Shown one piece after another: positions 18,456-27,339 of a DNA stretch of 64,000 bases. Source of the stretch: Paenibacillus chondroitinus NBRC 15376. GTDB taxonomy: Bacteria > Bacillota > Bacilli > Paenibacillales > NBRC-103111. Under the pieces are notes generated by a model that was not told where the DNA came from, did not search any database, and worked only from the letters and a program-made list of their open reading frames with translations. How positions within the stretch are numbered: position 1 is the stretch's first letter; each line of letters starts with the position of its first letter. The stretch spans positions 206,154-270,153 of the forward strand of contig NZ_BILW01000006.1 in assembly GCF_004000765.1 (NCBI RefSeq), given 5' to 3'. Made by a program: the position numbers and the translations under genes.

Positions 18456-20135
18456 ATGGCATTACTAATGAAGCGTACTACACTTCGGTTGATCGTTCCT
18501 GTTTTGACTTTCGGTGTCATCTTATCAGGATGCAATGACGCAGGCAACGGTTCAACTGTTTCTAGCACTTCTCCAACTACCACAGGAAGCGCGGTAGCTA
18601 CGCAGGGTACGGAAGCTATTAAACCGATGACGATTTCTATGTTCATTGCCAACTCCTATCAGCAGCCTACGGCAGACAATCGCATTTATAAAATGATTAA
18701 GGATAAAACAGGTGTCAGTTTAAAAATGGAATTTCTGGTCGGTGACCTCACGCAGAAACTAGGTGTTATGATTGCCGGCGGCGATTATCCGGATGTGATT
18801 ACGGGCGATGACAAGCTGATTGCTGCAGGCGCATTCGTACCACTGGAAGATTTGATCGAGAAGTACGCACCGAACCTGAAGAAGCATTACGCGGATGTTT
18901 GGAACCAAATTAAGGATCCGGCAAGCGGACATATTTACGCACTTCCGGGTTACAATGCATTCACTGGAACATTTACCGAAACGACTTACGAGGGTCCTGG
19001 CTTCTGGTTACAAAAAGATATTCTAAAGGAGCAGGGATGGCCGACTCCGAAGACGCTGGAGGATTACTTCGCTATTATTGAAAAGGCCAAGCAGCAGCAC
19101 CCGGACAGGATCGGTTTCGAGACGCTGAACTTTGACTGGAGGACCTTCCCTTTGCAGAATCCGCCAGAGCACTTGGCAGGCCATCCGAACGATGGCGGGG
19201 TAATTGTAGATAACGGCAAGGCATCCATTTTTGCTGATAAGGATATAGCAAAAAACTATTACAAGAAGCTGAACGAGATAAACAATAAAGGATTGTTGGA
19301 CAAGGAAGCACTTGTGCAGAACTATGATCAATATTTGGCGAAAATCGCCAGCGGTCGTGTTATCGGTATGTTTGACCAGCATTGGAATTTTAGTGACGGC
19401 GAAAAGTCGTTGATTTCTCAGGGTAACTTTGGCAGCACCTACGTAGGTTTCCCATTGCTCTATCCGGGTGCGACGGAATACTACCGGGATCGTCCCGCTT
19501 TAACCATCAATCGCGGTTATGGTATTTCAGTTAAGGCCAAAGATCCTGTCGCAATCATAAAATTCCTTGATAGTTTAATGACGGAAGATTGGCAGAAAAC
19601 GCTGCAATGGGGTGTTCAAGGTCAGGACTATCAAGTGAAGGATGGCAAATATTATCGTACTCCTGAACAGCGTGACCAGCAAAATGATAATACCTGGAAG
19701 TTAGCCAATAAAGCAGAAGCGTTCTTCTTTAATTTGCCCAAAATGCAGGGTACTTACATCGATGGGAACGCGACGGACCCGAACACGCAGCCGCAGGAGT
19801 TCTATGACAGCTTGAAGCCAGTGGATCAGGAAGTGTTGAAGGCTTACAATCATAAGACTTGGGCCGAGTTCTTCAAAACACCTGTTGATAACCCGGTTTA
19901 TTATCCGGCGTGGTCCATCGACTTGATCGACGGTTCCCCGGCGAAAGTAGCCCAAACCAAGATGAACGATCTGGCCGTAAAGTATTTGCCGAAAGCCGTC
20001 CTGGCGAGCGAAGCGGATTTCGAAAAAGTCTGGAAAGAATATACCGACCAGCTTTCCAAAGCGAACGTCAAAGCTTACGAAGATCGTATCAACGATCAGA
20101 TTCAATGGAGGATCAAGAACTGGAGCAGTAAATAA
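18456..20135 (+). CDS. Extracellular sugar-binding lipoprotein (LplA-like)
   Basis: A 559-residue surface lipoprotein: signal peptide, lipobox LSGC (Cys near residue 27), then a Ser/Thr-rich linker. Size and pattern fit the large LplA/YtcQ binding proteins. ATG at 18456 follows GGGAGG by 10 bases. It is first in an operon with two permeases and is separated from them by a strong hairpin. Substrate unknown; the surrounding enzymes suggest a hemicellulose or pectin oligosaccharide. Confidence 0.93.
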   Translation: MALLMKRTTLRLIVPVLTFGVILSGCNDAGNGSTVSSTSPTTTGSAVATQGTEAIKPMTISMFIANSYQQPTADNRIYKMIKDKTGVSLKMEFLVGDLTQKLGVMIAGGDYPDVITGDDKLIAAGAFVPLEDLIEKYAPNLKKHYADVWNQIKDPASGHIYALPGYNAFTGTFTETTYEGPGFWLQKDILKEQGWPTPKTLEDYFAIIEKAKQQHPDRIGFETLNFDWRTFPLQNPPEHLAGHPNDGGVIVDNGKASIFADKDIAKNYYKKLNEINNKGLLDKEALVQNYDQYLAKIASGRVIGMFDQHWNFSDGEKSLISQGNFGSTYVGFPLLYPGATEYYRDRPALTINRGYGISVKAKDPVAIIKFLDSLMTEDWQKTLQWGVQGQDYQVKDGKYYRTPEQRDQQNDNTWKLANKAEAFFFNLPKMQGTYIDGNATDPNTQPQEFYDSLKPVDQEVLKAYNHKTWAEFFKTPVDNPVYYPAWSIDLIDGSPAKVAQTKMNDLAVKYLPKAVLASEADFEKVWKEYTDQLSKANVKAYEDRINDQIQWRIKNWSSK

Positions 20136-20157
20136 TTCATAATCACTTACCGAGGAG

Positions 20158-20186
20158 CGGAGAAGACGAGCAGGTCTTCTCCGTTT
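20158..20186 (+). terminator. Intra-operon hairpin between binding protein and permease
   Basis: A perfect 10-bp stem (CGGAGAAGAC at 20158-20167, GTCTTCTCCG at 20174-20183, six-base loop) followed by TTTA. The poor T-run suggests partial termination or mRNA 3'-end protection, giving more binding protein than permease. Confidence 0.65.
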
Positions 20187-20220
20187 ATAGACGACCAGTT
20201 TCGGTTTGGGAGGGATCATA

Positions 20221-21210
20221 ATGGAAGAAGCTATACTGAAGAAACAAGATGCGAAAGCAGCGGTCAGGAAAAAGAAATGGATCGATCCGGAAATTGGCGT
20301 AGAATTCAGCTGGAAAACGATGAAAAGCCAAAAGCAGTTAATTTTGATGTCGGTACCGATTCTAATCTATTTGGTTATTTTCAATTATGTCCCGATTTGG
20401 GGCTGGGTAATGGCCTTTCAAAATTATCGCCCGGCCTTGCCGTTTCTCAAGCAGAAATGGGTTGGCTTAGATCAATTTAAATTTCTGATGGGTGATGATG
20501 TCTTCCTTCAGGTGCTTCGTAATACACTAGGCATGAGCTTGATCAATTTGGTACTGGGATTTGTAACAGCGATCGTACTGGCGCTTCTTCTTAATGAAAT
20601 CAAAACAAAAATATTTAAAAGCACGGTACAGACGATTTCGTACTTACCTCACTTCCTGTCATGGGTTATTGCGGCTGGTATTGTAGCTTCCACGCTGTCT
20701 GTAGAGGATGGGATCGTCAATGTCGTATTAATGAAGCTTCATTTCATCAAAGAGCCGATTATGTGGCTAAGCATCGGACATTATTTCTGGGGCATTGTTG
20801 GTGCCGCAAATGTGTGGAAGGAAGTAGGCTGGAATACGATCATTTACTTGGCTGCGATTACTTCCATAGATCCTTCGCTTTATGAAGCCGCCTCCATGGA
20901 TGGAGCCAACCGTTACCAGAAAATGCGCTATGTGACCCTGCCGGGCATTAAAGCGACGTTCATTATCCTTTTAATTATGAATGTTGGCCATATCCTGGAT
21001 GCGGGCTTTGAAGTGCAGTACTTGTTGGGGAATGGTCTGGTTGTGGACTGGTCGCAAACGATTGATATTTTCGTGTTGAAATATGGAATCGCACTTGGCA
21101 ACTACTCCCTGGCGACAGCGGCGGGCATATTTAAGACAATCGTCAGCATTGTATTGGTTTTGAGCGCGAATTATATGGCGAAACGCCTCGGCGAAGAGCG
21201 GTTGTTATAA
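20221..21210 (+). CDS. Sugar ABC permease, LplB-like
   Basis: A 329-residue membrane protein. The first ~45 residues are charged and cytoplasmic, then six membrane helices. The EAA loop is EAASMDGANRYQKMRYVTLP. ATG at 20221 is preferred because GGGAGGG (20208-20214) is 6 bases upstream; an in-frame TTG at 20206 has no site. It partners the next permease and the lipoprotein encoded before it. Confidence 0.93.
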   Translation: MEEAILKKQDAKAAVRKKKWIDPEIGVEFSWKTMKSQKQLILMSVPILIYLVIFNYVPIWGWVMAFQNYRPALPFLKQKWVGLDQFKFLMGDDVFLQVLRNTLGMSLINLVLGFVTAIVLALLLNEIKTKIFKSTVQTISYLPHFLSWVIAAGIVASTLSVEDGIVNVVLMKLHFIKEPIMWLSIGHYFWGIVGAANVWKEVGWNTIIYLAAITSIDPSLYEAASMDGANRYQKMRYVTLPGIKATFIILLIMNVGHILDAGFEVQYLLGNGLVVDWSQTIDIFVLKYGIALGNYSLATAAGIFKTIVSIVLVLSANYMAKRLGEERLL

Positions 21211-21221
21211 GGGGGTTGGAT

Positions 21222-22133
21222 ATGAAAACGGCTACGTTCCAGAATAATCGCTTGGAAGCGATCCTATTCAACACACTAAATGGATTTTTTATGCTTTTCC
21301 TGGTCATCGTTACCCTGTATCCTTTTCTTCATACGTTGACGGTATCTTTTAACGAAGGCAACGATACGCTGCGGGGCGGGCTTTACTTATGGCCGAGGAT
21401 TTGGAGCTTGCAAAACTATCGAGCCATCTTCATCTCGGGAACGATCTATCATGCTGCCTGGATCTCGGTTGCTCGAACCGTAACGCTTACTGTGTTAGGT
21501 GTTTTTCTGACTTCGATGCTAGCTTATACGTTGGCTCAGCCTCACTATTTGTTTCGTAAAATTATTGGCGTGTTATTCGTGCTGACCATGTATTTCAATG
21601 CTGGCTTAATCCCGAATTATTTCCTGATCAAGCAACTGGGATTACTGAACAGCTTCTGGGTGTATATTCTTCCTGGGCTGGTCAGTGCGTTTAACCTGAT
21701 CGTCATCCGAACCTATATCAAGTCTCTCCCAGGCAGTTTAGTTGAATCGGCGAAGATAGACGGTGCTGGAGATTTTACCATTTTTCTGCGGATTATCTTT
21801 CCTCTCTGTACGCCAGTCTTGGCAACTATTGCGTTATTCATCGCGGTTGGCTCCTGGAACTCTTGGTTCGACACGTTCTTGTACGCTTCTTCCGATATTA
21901 AATTAAGTACGCTGCAGTACGAGATGATGAAGCTCCTGGGCTCTACGATGAGCAGCAACAGTGATCCCGCGCTTTTAAATGGCGTCAACACGGGTCAATC
22001 CAAAGGGATGGTTACACCTGCTTCTGTGCGGGCTGCCATTACAATTGTAACGGCTGTGCCGATTTTGTTAGTTTACCCTTTCCTGCAGCGCTTTTTTGTA
22101 GTAGGTTTAAATCTGGGAAGTGTTAAAGAATAA
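21222..22133 (+). CDS. Sugar ABC permease, LplC-like
   Basis: A 303-residue permease with six membrane helices and EAA loop ESAKIDGAGDFTIFLRIIFP; it ends NLGSVKE, close to the usual VKG end. Start ATG 21222 lies 6 bases after GGGGG; a TTG at 21216 is unlikely. Last gene of this transporter operon, followed by a terminator. Confidence 0.93.
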   Translation: MKTATFQNNRLEAILFNTLNGFFMLFLVIVTLYPFLHTLTVSFNEGNDTLRGGLYLWPRIWSLQNYRAIFISGTIYHAAWISVARTVTLTVLGVFLTSMLAYTLAQPHYLFRKIIGVLFVLTMYFNAGLIPNYFLIKQLGLLNSFWVYILPGLVSAFNLIVIRTYIKSLPGSLVESAKIDGAGDFTIFLRIIFPLCTPVLATIALFIAVGSWNSWFDTFLYASSDIKLSTLQYEMMKLLGSTMSSNSDPALLNGVNTGQSKGMVTPASVRAAITIVTAVPILLVYPFLQRFFVVGLNLGSVKE

Positions 22134-22148
22134 GAGTTCGGGCATTGG

Positions 22149-22185
22149 AAAAGCCGTTTTAGTCCGAGGACTAGAATGGCTTTTT
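22149..22185 (+). terminator. Rho-independent terminator
   Basis: AAAAGCCGTTTTAGTCC (22149-22165) pairs with GGACTAGAATGGCTTTT (22168-22184) using a few G-T pairs, running into TTTTT. Separates the transporter from the regulator genes. Confidence 0.85.
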
Positions 22186-22187
22186 CG

Positions 22188-22217
22188 TTGCTGAATCTAT
22201 CGGTGGGACCGTATAAT
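22188..22217 (+). promoter_or_regulatory. Promoter of the regulator-kinase-regulator operon
   Basis: TTGCTG at 22188-22193 and TATAAT at 22212-22217, 18 bases apart, directly after the terminator. Confidence 0.55.
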
Positions 22218-22253
22218 AATCTCATATCAAGAGGGAAATCAGGTGAAACGCGA

Positions 22254-23783
22254 ATGTTGAAGGTTCTGATTGCCGATGATGAGCCGATCATGCTGGAAGG
22301 GGTACGTTTCCTCGTTGATTGGCACAAGCTTGGCTTTGACATATATGCTGAGGCGCTAGACGGAGAGGATGCCCTACAGCTAGTAGAGGAAAACTGCCCT
22401 CATCTGATCATAACGGATATTCGGATGCCCGTCATTGATGGCTTGGCATTAATTGAAAAGGTTTATATGCGCTTTCCTGATACGAAGTTTATCGTGTTAA
22501 GCGGTTACGCTGACTTTCAATATGCGCAGCAGGCTATGAAATTCGGAGTTTCCAATTACTTGACGAAACCGTTGGACGAGACGGAATTAGAGAGCGCCGT
22601 TCTTGCGGTTGCGGAGGACATTCGTGCGGAGGAAGAGCGGCGTGCTCTGCAGCGCTCGATCCTTGATCGCAGCCGTGCTGAAACGGTTTCACGGCTTTTG
22701 ATGGGAGACGTCAGAAAGGAATGGGTGGACAAGGCACGAAGCTTGTTGAAACTTCACGAGCAATCGAGAATTCGCTGTATCCACCTTGTTTGTAGCAATT
22801 CGGAATATAGCGAACAAGAGCGAGTCAGCCTGTTCCAACGTCTTAGGGAAGCAGTGGATTTGAATGGCTTGACCGATGTGAGCGTGCATCCGTTTGAACT
22901 AGGCATTAACAGGAGTGGTTTTATTCTTGCTGTGGACTCAAAAGAATCTGTACTAACTATCCCGCTTATAGATCAATTCGTATCGCATATGCGAAAAGAA
23001 TGCGGAGAGACCTTAACTTTTGCAATCAGTAGTGAGGTTAGAGGGGTTATTTCATTAAGTAGAGCCTATCAGGAGGCGCTTACAGCTGAGGTGTGCAAAT
23101 TTCCTTCTAATCATCCCAAGGTCTACTATTATCAAAACAAAATAGTAGAGGAATCTCCATCGATCCCTGAGGTAACCAAGATATCGCTGATCCAAGCCAT
23201 CAACTATGGCAATGTAGATGCCGTTCGCACTCTTACACTTGATTTATTTATGACTTTATCTTCTTCGGAGGCATGGGCGGCGGCAAACTTGTCTACGCTG
23301 AAGCTGGAAATTCTTCAAGAACTGGCCCAACAAGGAGCAGATATGGAAAATTGGAGCCGAAGATGGTTTGCATCGCCTCTTCCCAAGAATGTGGGAGAAC
23401 TGAAAAACAGCTTGTTGAAAGAATTTTTGGAAGCGGCAGAGTGGATCGCAAGGGAGAAAGGTGCTCGTATCGACGACATTGTTTCTGCCGCTGAAGCCTA
23501 CGTTAAACAGCATTACCAAGGAAAGCTGCAGCTTCAACATGTGGCTGAACATCTTCATGTGAATGCGGCTCACTTGGGGCAACGCTTTAAAAAGCAGCGT
23601 GGGCTCGCATTCAATGAGTACGTGCATACCGTTCGCATTACGGAAGCCAAGAAGCTCTTGCTCCGTACCGAGATGAAAATAACCGAAATCGCCCATATGG
23701 TGGGGTATTCAGATCCTGAACAGTTTGGTGCGAAGTTCAAAGCTTTGACCGGTGTCATTCCTTCGTCGTACAAAAAAGGCTGA
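22254..23783 (+). CDS. YesN-type response regulator, AraC output (first of a pair)
   Basis: A 509-residue regulator. The receiver has D55 in ITDIRMPV and switch lysine K105 followed by Pro, the standard arrangement. The C-terminal AraC domain carries VAEHLHVNAAHLGQRFKKQ and YSDPEQFGAKFKALTG. ATG at 22254 follows AGGTG by 8 bases. It is first in a three-gene set: regulator, kinase, regulator. It probably controls one of the two transporter operons on either side. Confidence 0.92.
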   Translation: MLKVLIADDEPIMLEGVRFLVDWHKLGFDIYAEALDGEDALQLVEENCPHLIITDIRMPVIDGLALIEKVYMRFPDTKFIVLSGYADFQYAQQAMKFGVSNYLTKPLDETELESAVLAVAEDIRAEEERRALQRSILDRSRAETVSRLLMGDVRKEWVDKARSLLKLHEQSRIRCIHLVCSNSEYSEQERVSLFQRLREAVDLNGLTDVSVHPFELGINRSGFILAVDSKESVLTIPLIDQFVSHMRKECGETLTFAISSEVRGVISLSRAYQEALTAEVCKFPSNHPKVYYYQNKIVEESPSIPEVTKISLIQAINYGNVDAVRTLTLDLFMTLSSSEAWAAANLSTLKLEILQELAQQGADMENWSRRWFASPLPKNVGELKNSLLKEFLEAAEWIAREKGARIDDIVSAAEAYVKQHYQGKLQLQHVAEHLHVNAAHLGQRFKKQRGLAFNEYVHTVRITEAKKLLLRTEMKITEIAHMVGYSDPEQFGAKFKALTGVIPSSYKKG

Positions 23784-23807
23784 GAACTAACCGATAGGAG
23801 ATCGACA

Positions 23808-25631
23808 ATGAACCGAAAATGGAAGCTTTTCAGCCATATCGTCAATGACATACCGCTAAAATATAAGTTTCTATTTATCTATCTTTTGTGCGTCTTACTC
23901 CCAATTATGAGCATCAATATCCTATTCTACATGCAAAATAGCCGGGATACGCAAAGTCGGGAGAGGGAGAATCTACAGATTTCTTTGGATCGGGCAGCCT
24001 ATGAGCTCACCCAGATCGTGAACGAAAGCGTAGCCATTGGTAACACAGTAGCGGCAGATCGAACATTTAACGGGAAGTTGGAAGCGTCCTATTCCGACTT
24101 GTCCACCTACTACGAGACTTATGACAGTTATTTGCGTGACAAGCTGCGTCCATATACGGATCAGTATCCGTACATTTCCTGGCTAGGCGTATTTACCACG
24201 AACCCGACAATTGGAAGCGGAGGAAGCTATTTTGTACTGAAGGACAGCGATAAGCAGAGCGAATGGTATCGGAAACTGACGGATACGAAAGAGAAGGTGG
24301 TCGTCGCCTCCTACTTGGATATGAACCCGATGAATCCTCAGCAACAGAGGGTGTATGTGAGCATTATTCGCAAATTGGAGAATTTTCCGGATTTGATGAC
24401 TTACACCAAGTACTTACGAGTGGATTTGCAGTTGGATAAGCTGCAGGAGCTTTTTAACAAGGAGCAGAACTATCTGCAATTCAAACTTGTAGATGCTAAC
24501 AATCGGGTTGTTCTGGATTCAAACCTCTCTTACATTGCGGAGGATAACCTTTTGCTCCCAATAGCCAAAGACTACTTAGCATCGAATAACAAGGCAAATG
24601 GCAATTTTATCAGCAGCTTGGGAACTGCCAGTTACCTTAGCGGCTGGAAGTTAATTGGGATTCCAGAACAAGCTCGATTTCAACAAAAGCAAAATGCGGT
24701 AATAAAATTCGGAATTTTACTCACCTTATGCAGCACGGTAATTCCGACGGTACTTGTTTTTACCATTCTGCAATCCTACAACTTGAGAGTCAGACGGCTT
24801 TCCAAACATATGCAATGGGTTAAAAATGAGCGTTTCGAACCTATTAACATGTATGAAGGCAAGGATGAAATTGGAGGATTATTGCGCAGCTTTAATCTGA
24901 TGACGGTGAAAATCCGCAATCTGATTAATGATGTCTATAAGCTGGAGATCCAGAAGAAGGACTTGGAATTGGAAAGAGTACGGGCGGAGTTGAATGTTCT
25001 GCAGAGCCAGGTAGATCCGCATTTCCTGTTTAATACACTTAACGCTATTCTGGTGGTATGCAAGAAGCATCGGTATGAGCATGTTACGGATATTATTCGC
25101 AGCCTCTCGCAAATTTTGCGAAGGCTGCTCAGCTGGAAGGATGATCTGGTGACGATTGATGAGGAAATTAGCTTCATTAAGATGTATTTGCAGATTGAGA
25201 AATTCAGGTTTCAGGATCGGTTTACCTATGAGATCGATATTGATCCGAGGATATTATCCTGCCGGATTCCCAAGATGAGCATCCAAACTCTGGTAGAGAA
25301 TGCGTGCAAGCACGGGCTTCAATCGGTGAAGGGGGATCGGCGGATTCACATTTCAGCAGGGTTGGATGACCGCTATCTGATAATCAAGGTCAAAGATAAC
25401 GGGATTGGTATAGACACTGCCAAGCTGAACAGCATTCTTCAGAACTTGCATGTGGAAGAAGAGGCAGGGAAAAGCATCGGCCTGAGAAACGTGTATAAAC
25501 GGCTGAATCTTTTTTACAAGGATCGTTCCTTGTTTTTAATAGAAAGCAAAGCCTATGAACAGACGTCTGTAACAATCCAAATCCCTATTCAACTAATCTT
25601 GTCACAGGAGGAGGCAGCTGAACATGTGTAA
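23808..25631 (+). CDS. YesM-type sensor histidine kinase
   Basis: A 607-residue kinase. Membrane helices lie at about 17-37 and 298-320 with an extracellular sensor between; a HAMP-like stretch follows, then QVDPHFLFNTLN near 401-412 with the acceptor His and a HATPase with ENACKHG near 497 and GIGL-type glycines after it. The gene is flanked by two YesN regulator genes: 24 bases after the first, and overlapping the second by 8 bases. Translational coupling suggests the second regulator is the main partner. Confidence 0.92.
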   Translation: MNRKWKLFSHIVNDIPLKYKFLFIYLLCVLLPIMSINILFYMQNSRDTQSRERENLQISLDRAAYELTQIVNESVAIGNTVAADRTFNGKLEASYSDLSTYYETYDSYLRDKLRPYTDQYPYISWLGVFTTNPTIGSGGSYFVLKDSDKQSEWYRKLTDTKEKVVVASYLDMNPMNPQQQRVYVSIIRKLENFPDLMTYTKYLRVDLQLDKLQELFNKEQNYLQFKLVDANNRVVLDSNLSYIAEDNLLLPIAKDYLASNNKANGNFISSLGTASYLSGWKLIGIPEQARFQQKQNAVIKFGILLTLCSTVIPTVLVFTILQSYNLRVRRLSKHMQWVKNERFEPINMYEGKDEIGGLLRSFNLMTVKIRNLINDVYKLEIQKKDLELERVRAELNVLQSQVDPHFLFNTLNAILVVCKKHRYEHVTDIIRSLSQILRRLLSWKDDLVTIDEEISFIKMYLQIEKFRFQDRFTYEIDIDPRILSCRIPKMSIQTLVENACKHGLQSVKGDRRIHISAGLDDRYLIIKVKDNGIGIDTAKLNSILQNLHVEEEAGKSIGLRNVYKRLNLFYKDRSLFLIESKAYEQTSVTIQIPIQLILSQEEAAEHV

Positions 25632-27159
25632 AGTATTGTTCGTCGATGATGAGCCGATTGCACTTGAAGGAATCCGAATGCTAGCTGATTGGGAAGGGCT
25701 AGGGTTTGAGGTATGCGGCATGTGCTCCGACGGGGAAGAAGCTCTGAAAGTAATGATAGAATGCCGACCTTCACTTGTCATAACGGATATTCGGATGTCT
25801 GGGATAGACGGACTGGAGCTGATTCGTCAGGCTCAGCTGTTGTCGAAGGCGTATAAGCCGATTTTCATCATCATGAGTGGCTACGGCGACTTCAAGTATG
25901 CACAGTCAGCATTGCGATACGGGGTACGCCATTATCTGCTCAAGCCTATTATGGATGATGAATGGGAAAGCACTTTGGGGGATGTTATGGAGGAACTTAC
26001 GTCCCGACAACAGGTGCTTGATCAACTGGAAATGACAATCAGTCAACTCCTTCCAATGATGATGGCTCCCATTCTCCGGGGGGAGTTGGAAGAGTTGGAT
26101 GAATGCATATCTAAGCGGATCGGAGAGTTGGATCAGGAGGCTGAAGGCTGGAAGTGTATCCTGATAGAAGGGTTGAATGAAGAGGAGATGGCATCTTGCA
26201 GTTCCTATGTTTATGCCAAAAAAGCCATGTTTGTCGACCTTATGCCTGGTCAAGCTTGTCTAGTGGTGGATTGTGCGGAAGACGTTCGGGGACTGGCTGG
26301 GAAAGTTTATGATGGGCTTCGACAGCAAGACTCGGCGATATACGTATCGATAGGGCCCCCCGTTCAGTCTCTTCGAAAATTGCATGTATCCTATTCGGGG
26401 GCGGTGGAAGCATCTGTCCACCACTTTTTTTATGATCATGGGGGACTTGTTGATTACGAAAATGCCGATAGGTTGGAGTTTAGTTATAATCTCGGAATCA
26501 TGGCAATGTTGGAGGAACTGCTTGGCGCTGCGGAACGGTTACAGGAACAAGAGGCGTCCAGTATTTTAAATCAAGTATTCGCTTCGTTCCAAAATAAAAA
26601 GATTGCGCCGGATATGGTGCGCATGCTCTGTGTACATGTGGTCCTGAAGAGTATGGATGTGCTGCGGGAGTTGGAAGTAGTATCCATGGATATGTGGTCG
26701 TTGTTCCGCAATGAACTGCAAAACGGGCCTAAATCCCTGACGACATTGGAGCAATCTGTGTGGAGGTATCTGAACGAATATATGCGAAGATTAAGAGAAC
26801 GGAGGGAATCCAGTTCGGGTCATCCACTGTATGGAATAGAACGCTATATCCAAGAAAATTATAAATTCCCGCTAACGATCAAAGATATCGGAAAACGCTT
26901 TTATATGAATCCCGTTTATCTGGGCCATGCGTTCGTAAAGAAATATGGTGTTGGTATGATTGAATATATCCATGATCTTCGAATCAATGAGGCCAAGAAA
27001 TTGCTGACGGAATCTGCTGCCACGATCCGTTCCATTGCAGAGGGAGTCGGTTACGTGCATTACCATCATTTCCTGAGAGAGTTTGAGAAGCGGGTAATGG
27101 AGAAGCCGGTAGAGTATAGGGAAGCTGCTTACGATGTGAGAAAAAAGGGAAATGAATGA
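25624..27159 (+). CDS. YesN-type response regulator, AraC output (second of a pair)
   Basis: A 511-residue regulator. D55 lies in ITDIRMSG and K107 is followed by Pro. The C-terminus has the AraC fold (IGKRFYMNPVYLGHAFVKK, YVHYHHFLREFEKRV). Its start overlaps the kinase stop, so it is coupled to the kinase. Sequence differs strongly from the other regulator of the triplet outside the receiver, so the two should bind different operators. Confidence 0.92.
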   Translation: MCKVLFVDDEPIALEGIRMLADWEGLGFEVCGMCSDGEEALKVMIECRPSLVITDIRMSGIDGLELIRQAQLLSKAYKPIFIIMSGYGDFKYAQSALRYGVRHYLLKPIMDDEWESTLGDVMEELTSRQQVLDQLEMTISQLLPMMMAPILRGELEELDECISKRIGELDQEAEGWKCILIEGLNEEEMASCSSYVYAKKAMFVDLMPGQACLVVDCAEDVRGLAGKVYDGLRQQDSAIYVSIGPPVQSLRKLHVSYSGAVEASVHHFFYDHGGLVDYENADRLEFSYNLGIMAMLEELLGAAERLQEQEASSILNQVFASFQNKKIAPDMVRMLCVHVVLKSMDVLRELEVVSMDMWSLFRNELQNGPKSLTTLEQSVWRYLNEYMRRLRERRESSSGHPLYGIERYIQENYKFPLTIKDIGKRFYMNPVYLGHAFVKKYGVGMIEYIHDLRINEAKKLLTESAATIRSIAEGVGYVHYHHFLREFEKRVMEKPVEYREAAYDVRKKGNE

Positions 27160-27198
27160 TGAGTAGTACCCTTTGATTTTCTAGGGCTTTGTCCGCAA

Positions 27199-27212
27199 TG
27201 ATTACGCTTACA
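27199..27212 (-). promoter_or_regulatory. cre box (CcpA site)
   Basis: Read on the minus strand the site is TGTAAGCGTAATCA, a full match to the cre consensus. It lies 40 bases upstream of the -35 of the next transporter promoter. Whether it represses or activates from that position is unclear. Confidence 0.6.
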
Positions 27213-27251
27213 AAACAACAAGATCTGGTAAGTAAAGTAAAGAGATGTACA

Positions 27252-27280
27252 TTGTTTAGAGGTTATACTAACCCTATAAT
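27252..27280 (+). promoter_or_regulatory. Promoter of the third transporter operon
   Basis: TTGTTT at 27252-27257, 17 bases, TATAAT at 27275-27280; the lipoprotein start is 60 bases later. Confidence 0.65.
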
Positions 27281-27339
27281 GAAAACATAACCACATCACT
27301 GCAGTGATAGCTTTAAATACTCAATATAGGGGGATGTAC

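Noticed and set aside
19701..20219. 172-residue minus-strand open frame over the end of the binding-protein gene
   Set aside because: Runs through the intra-operon hairpin and opposes a secure gene.
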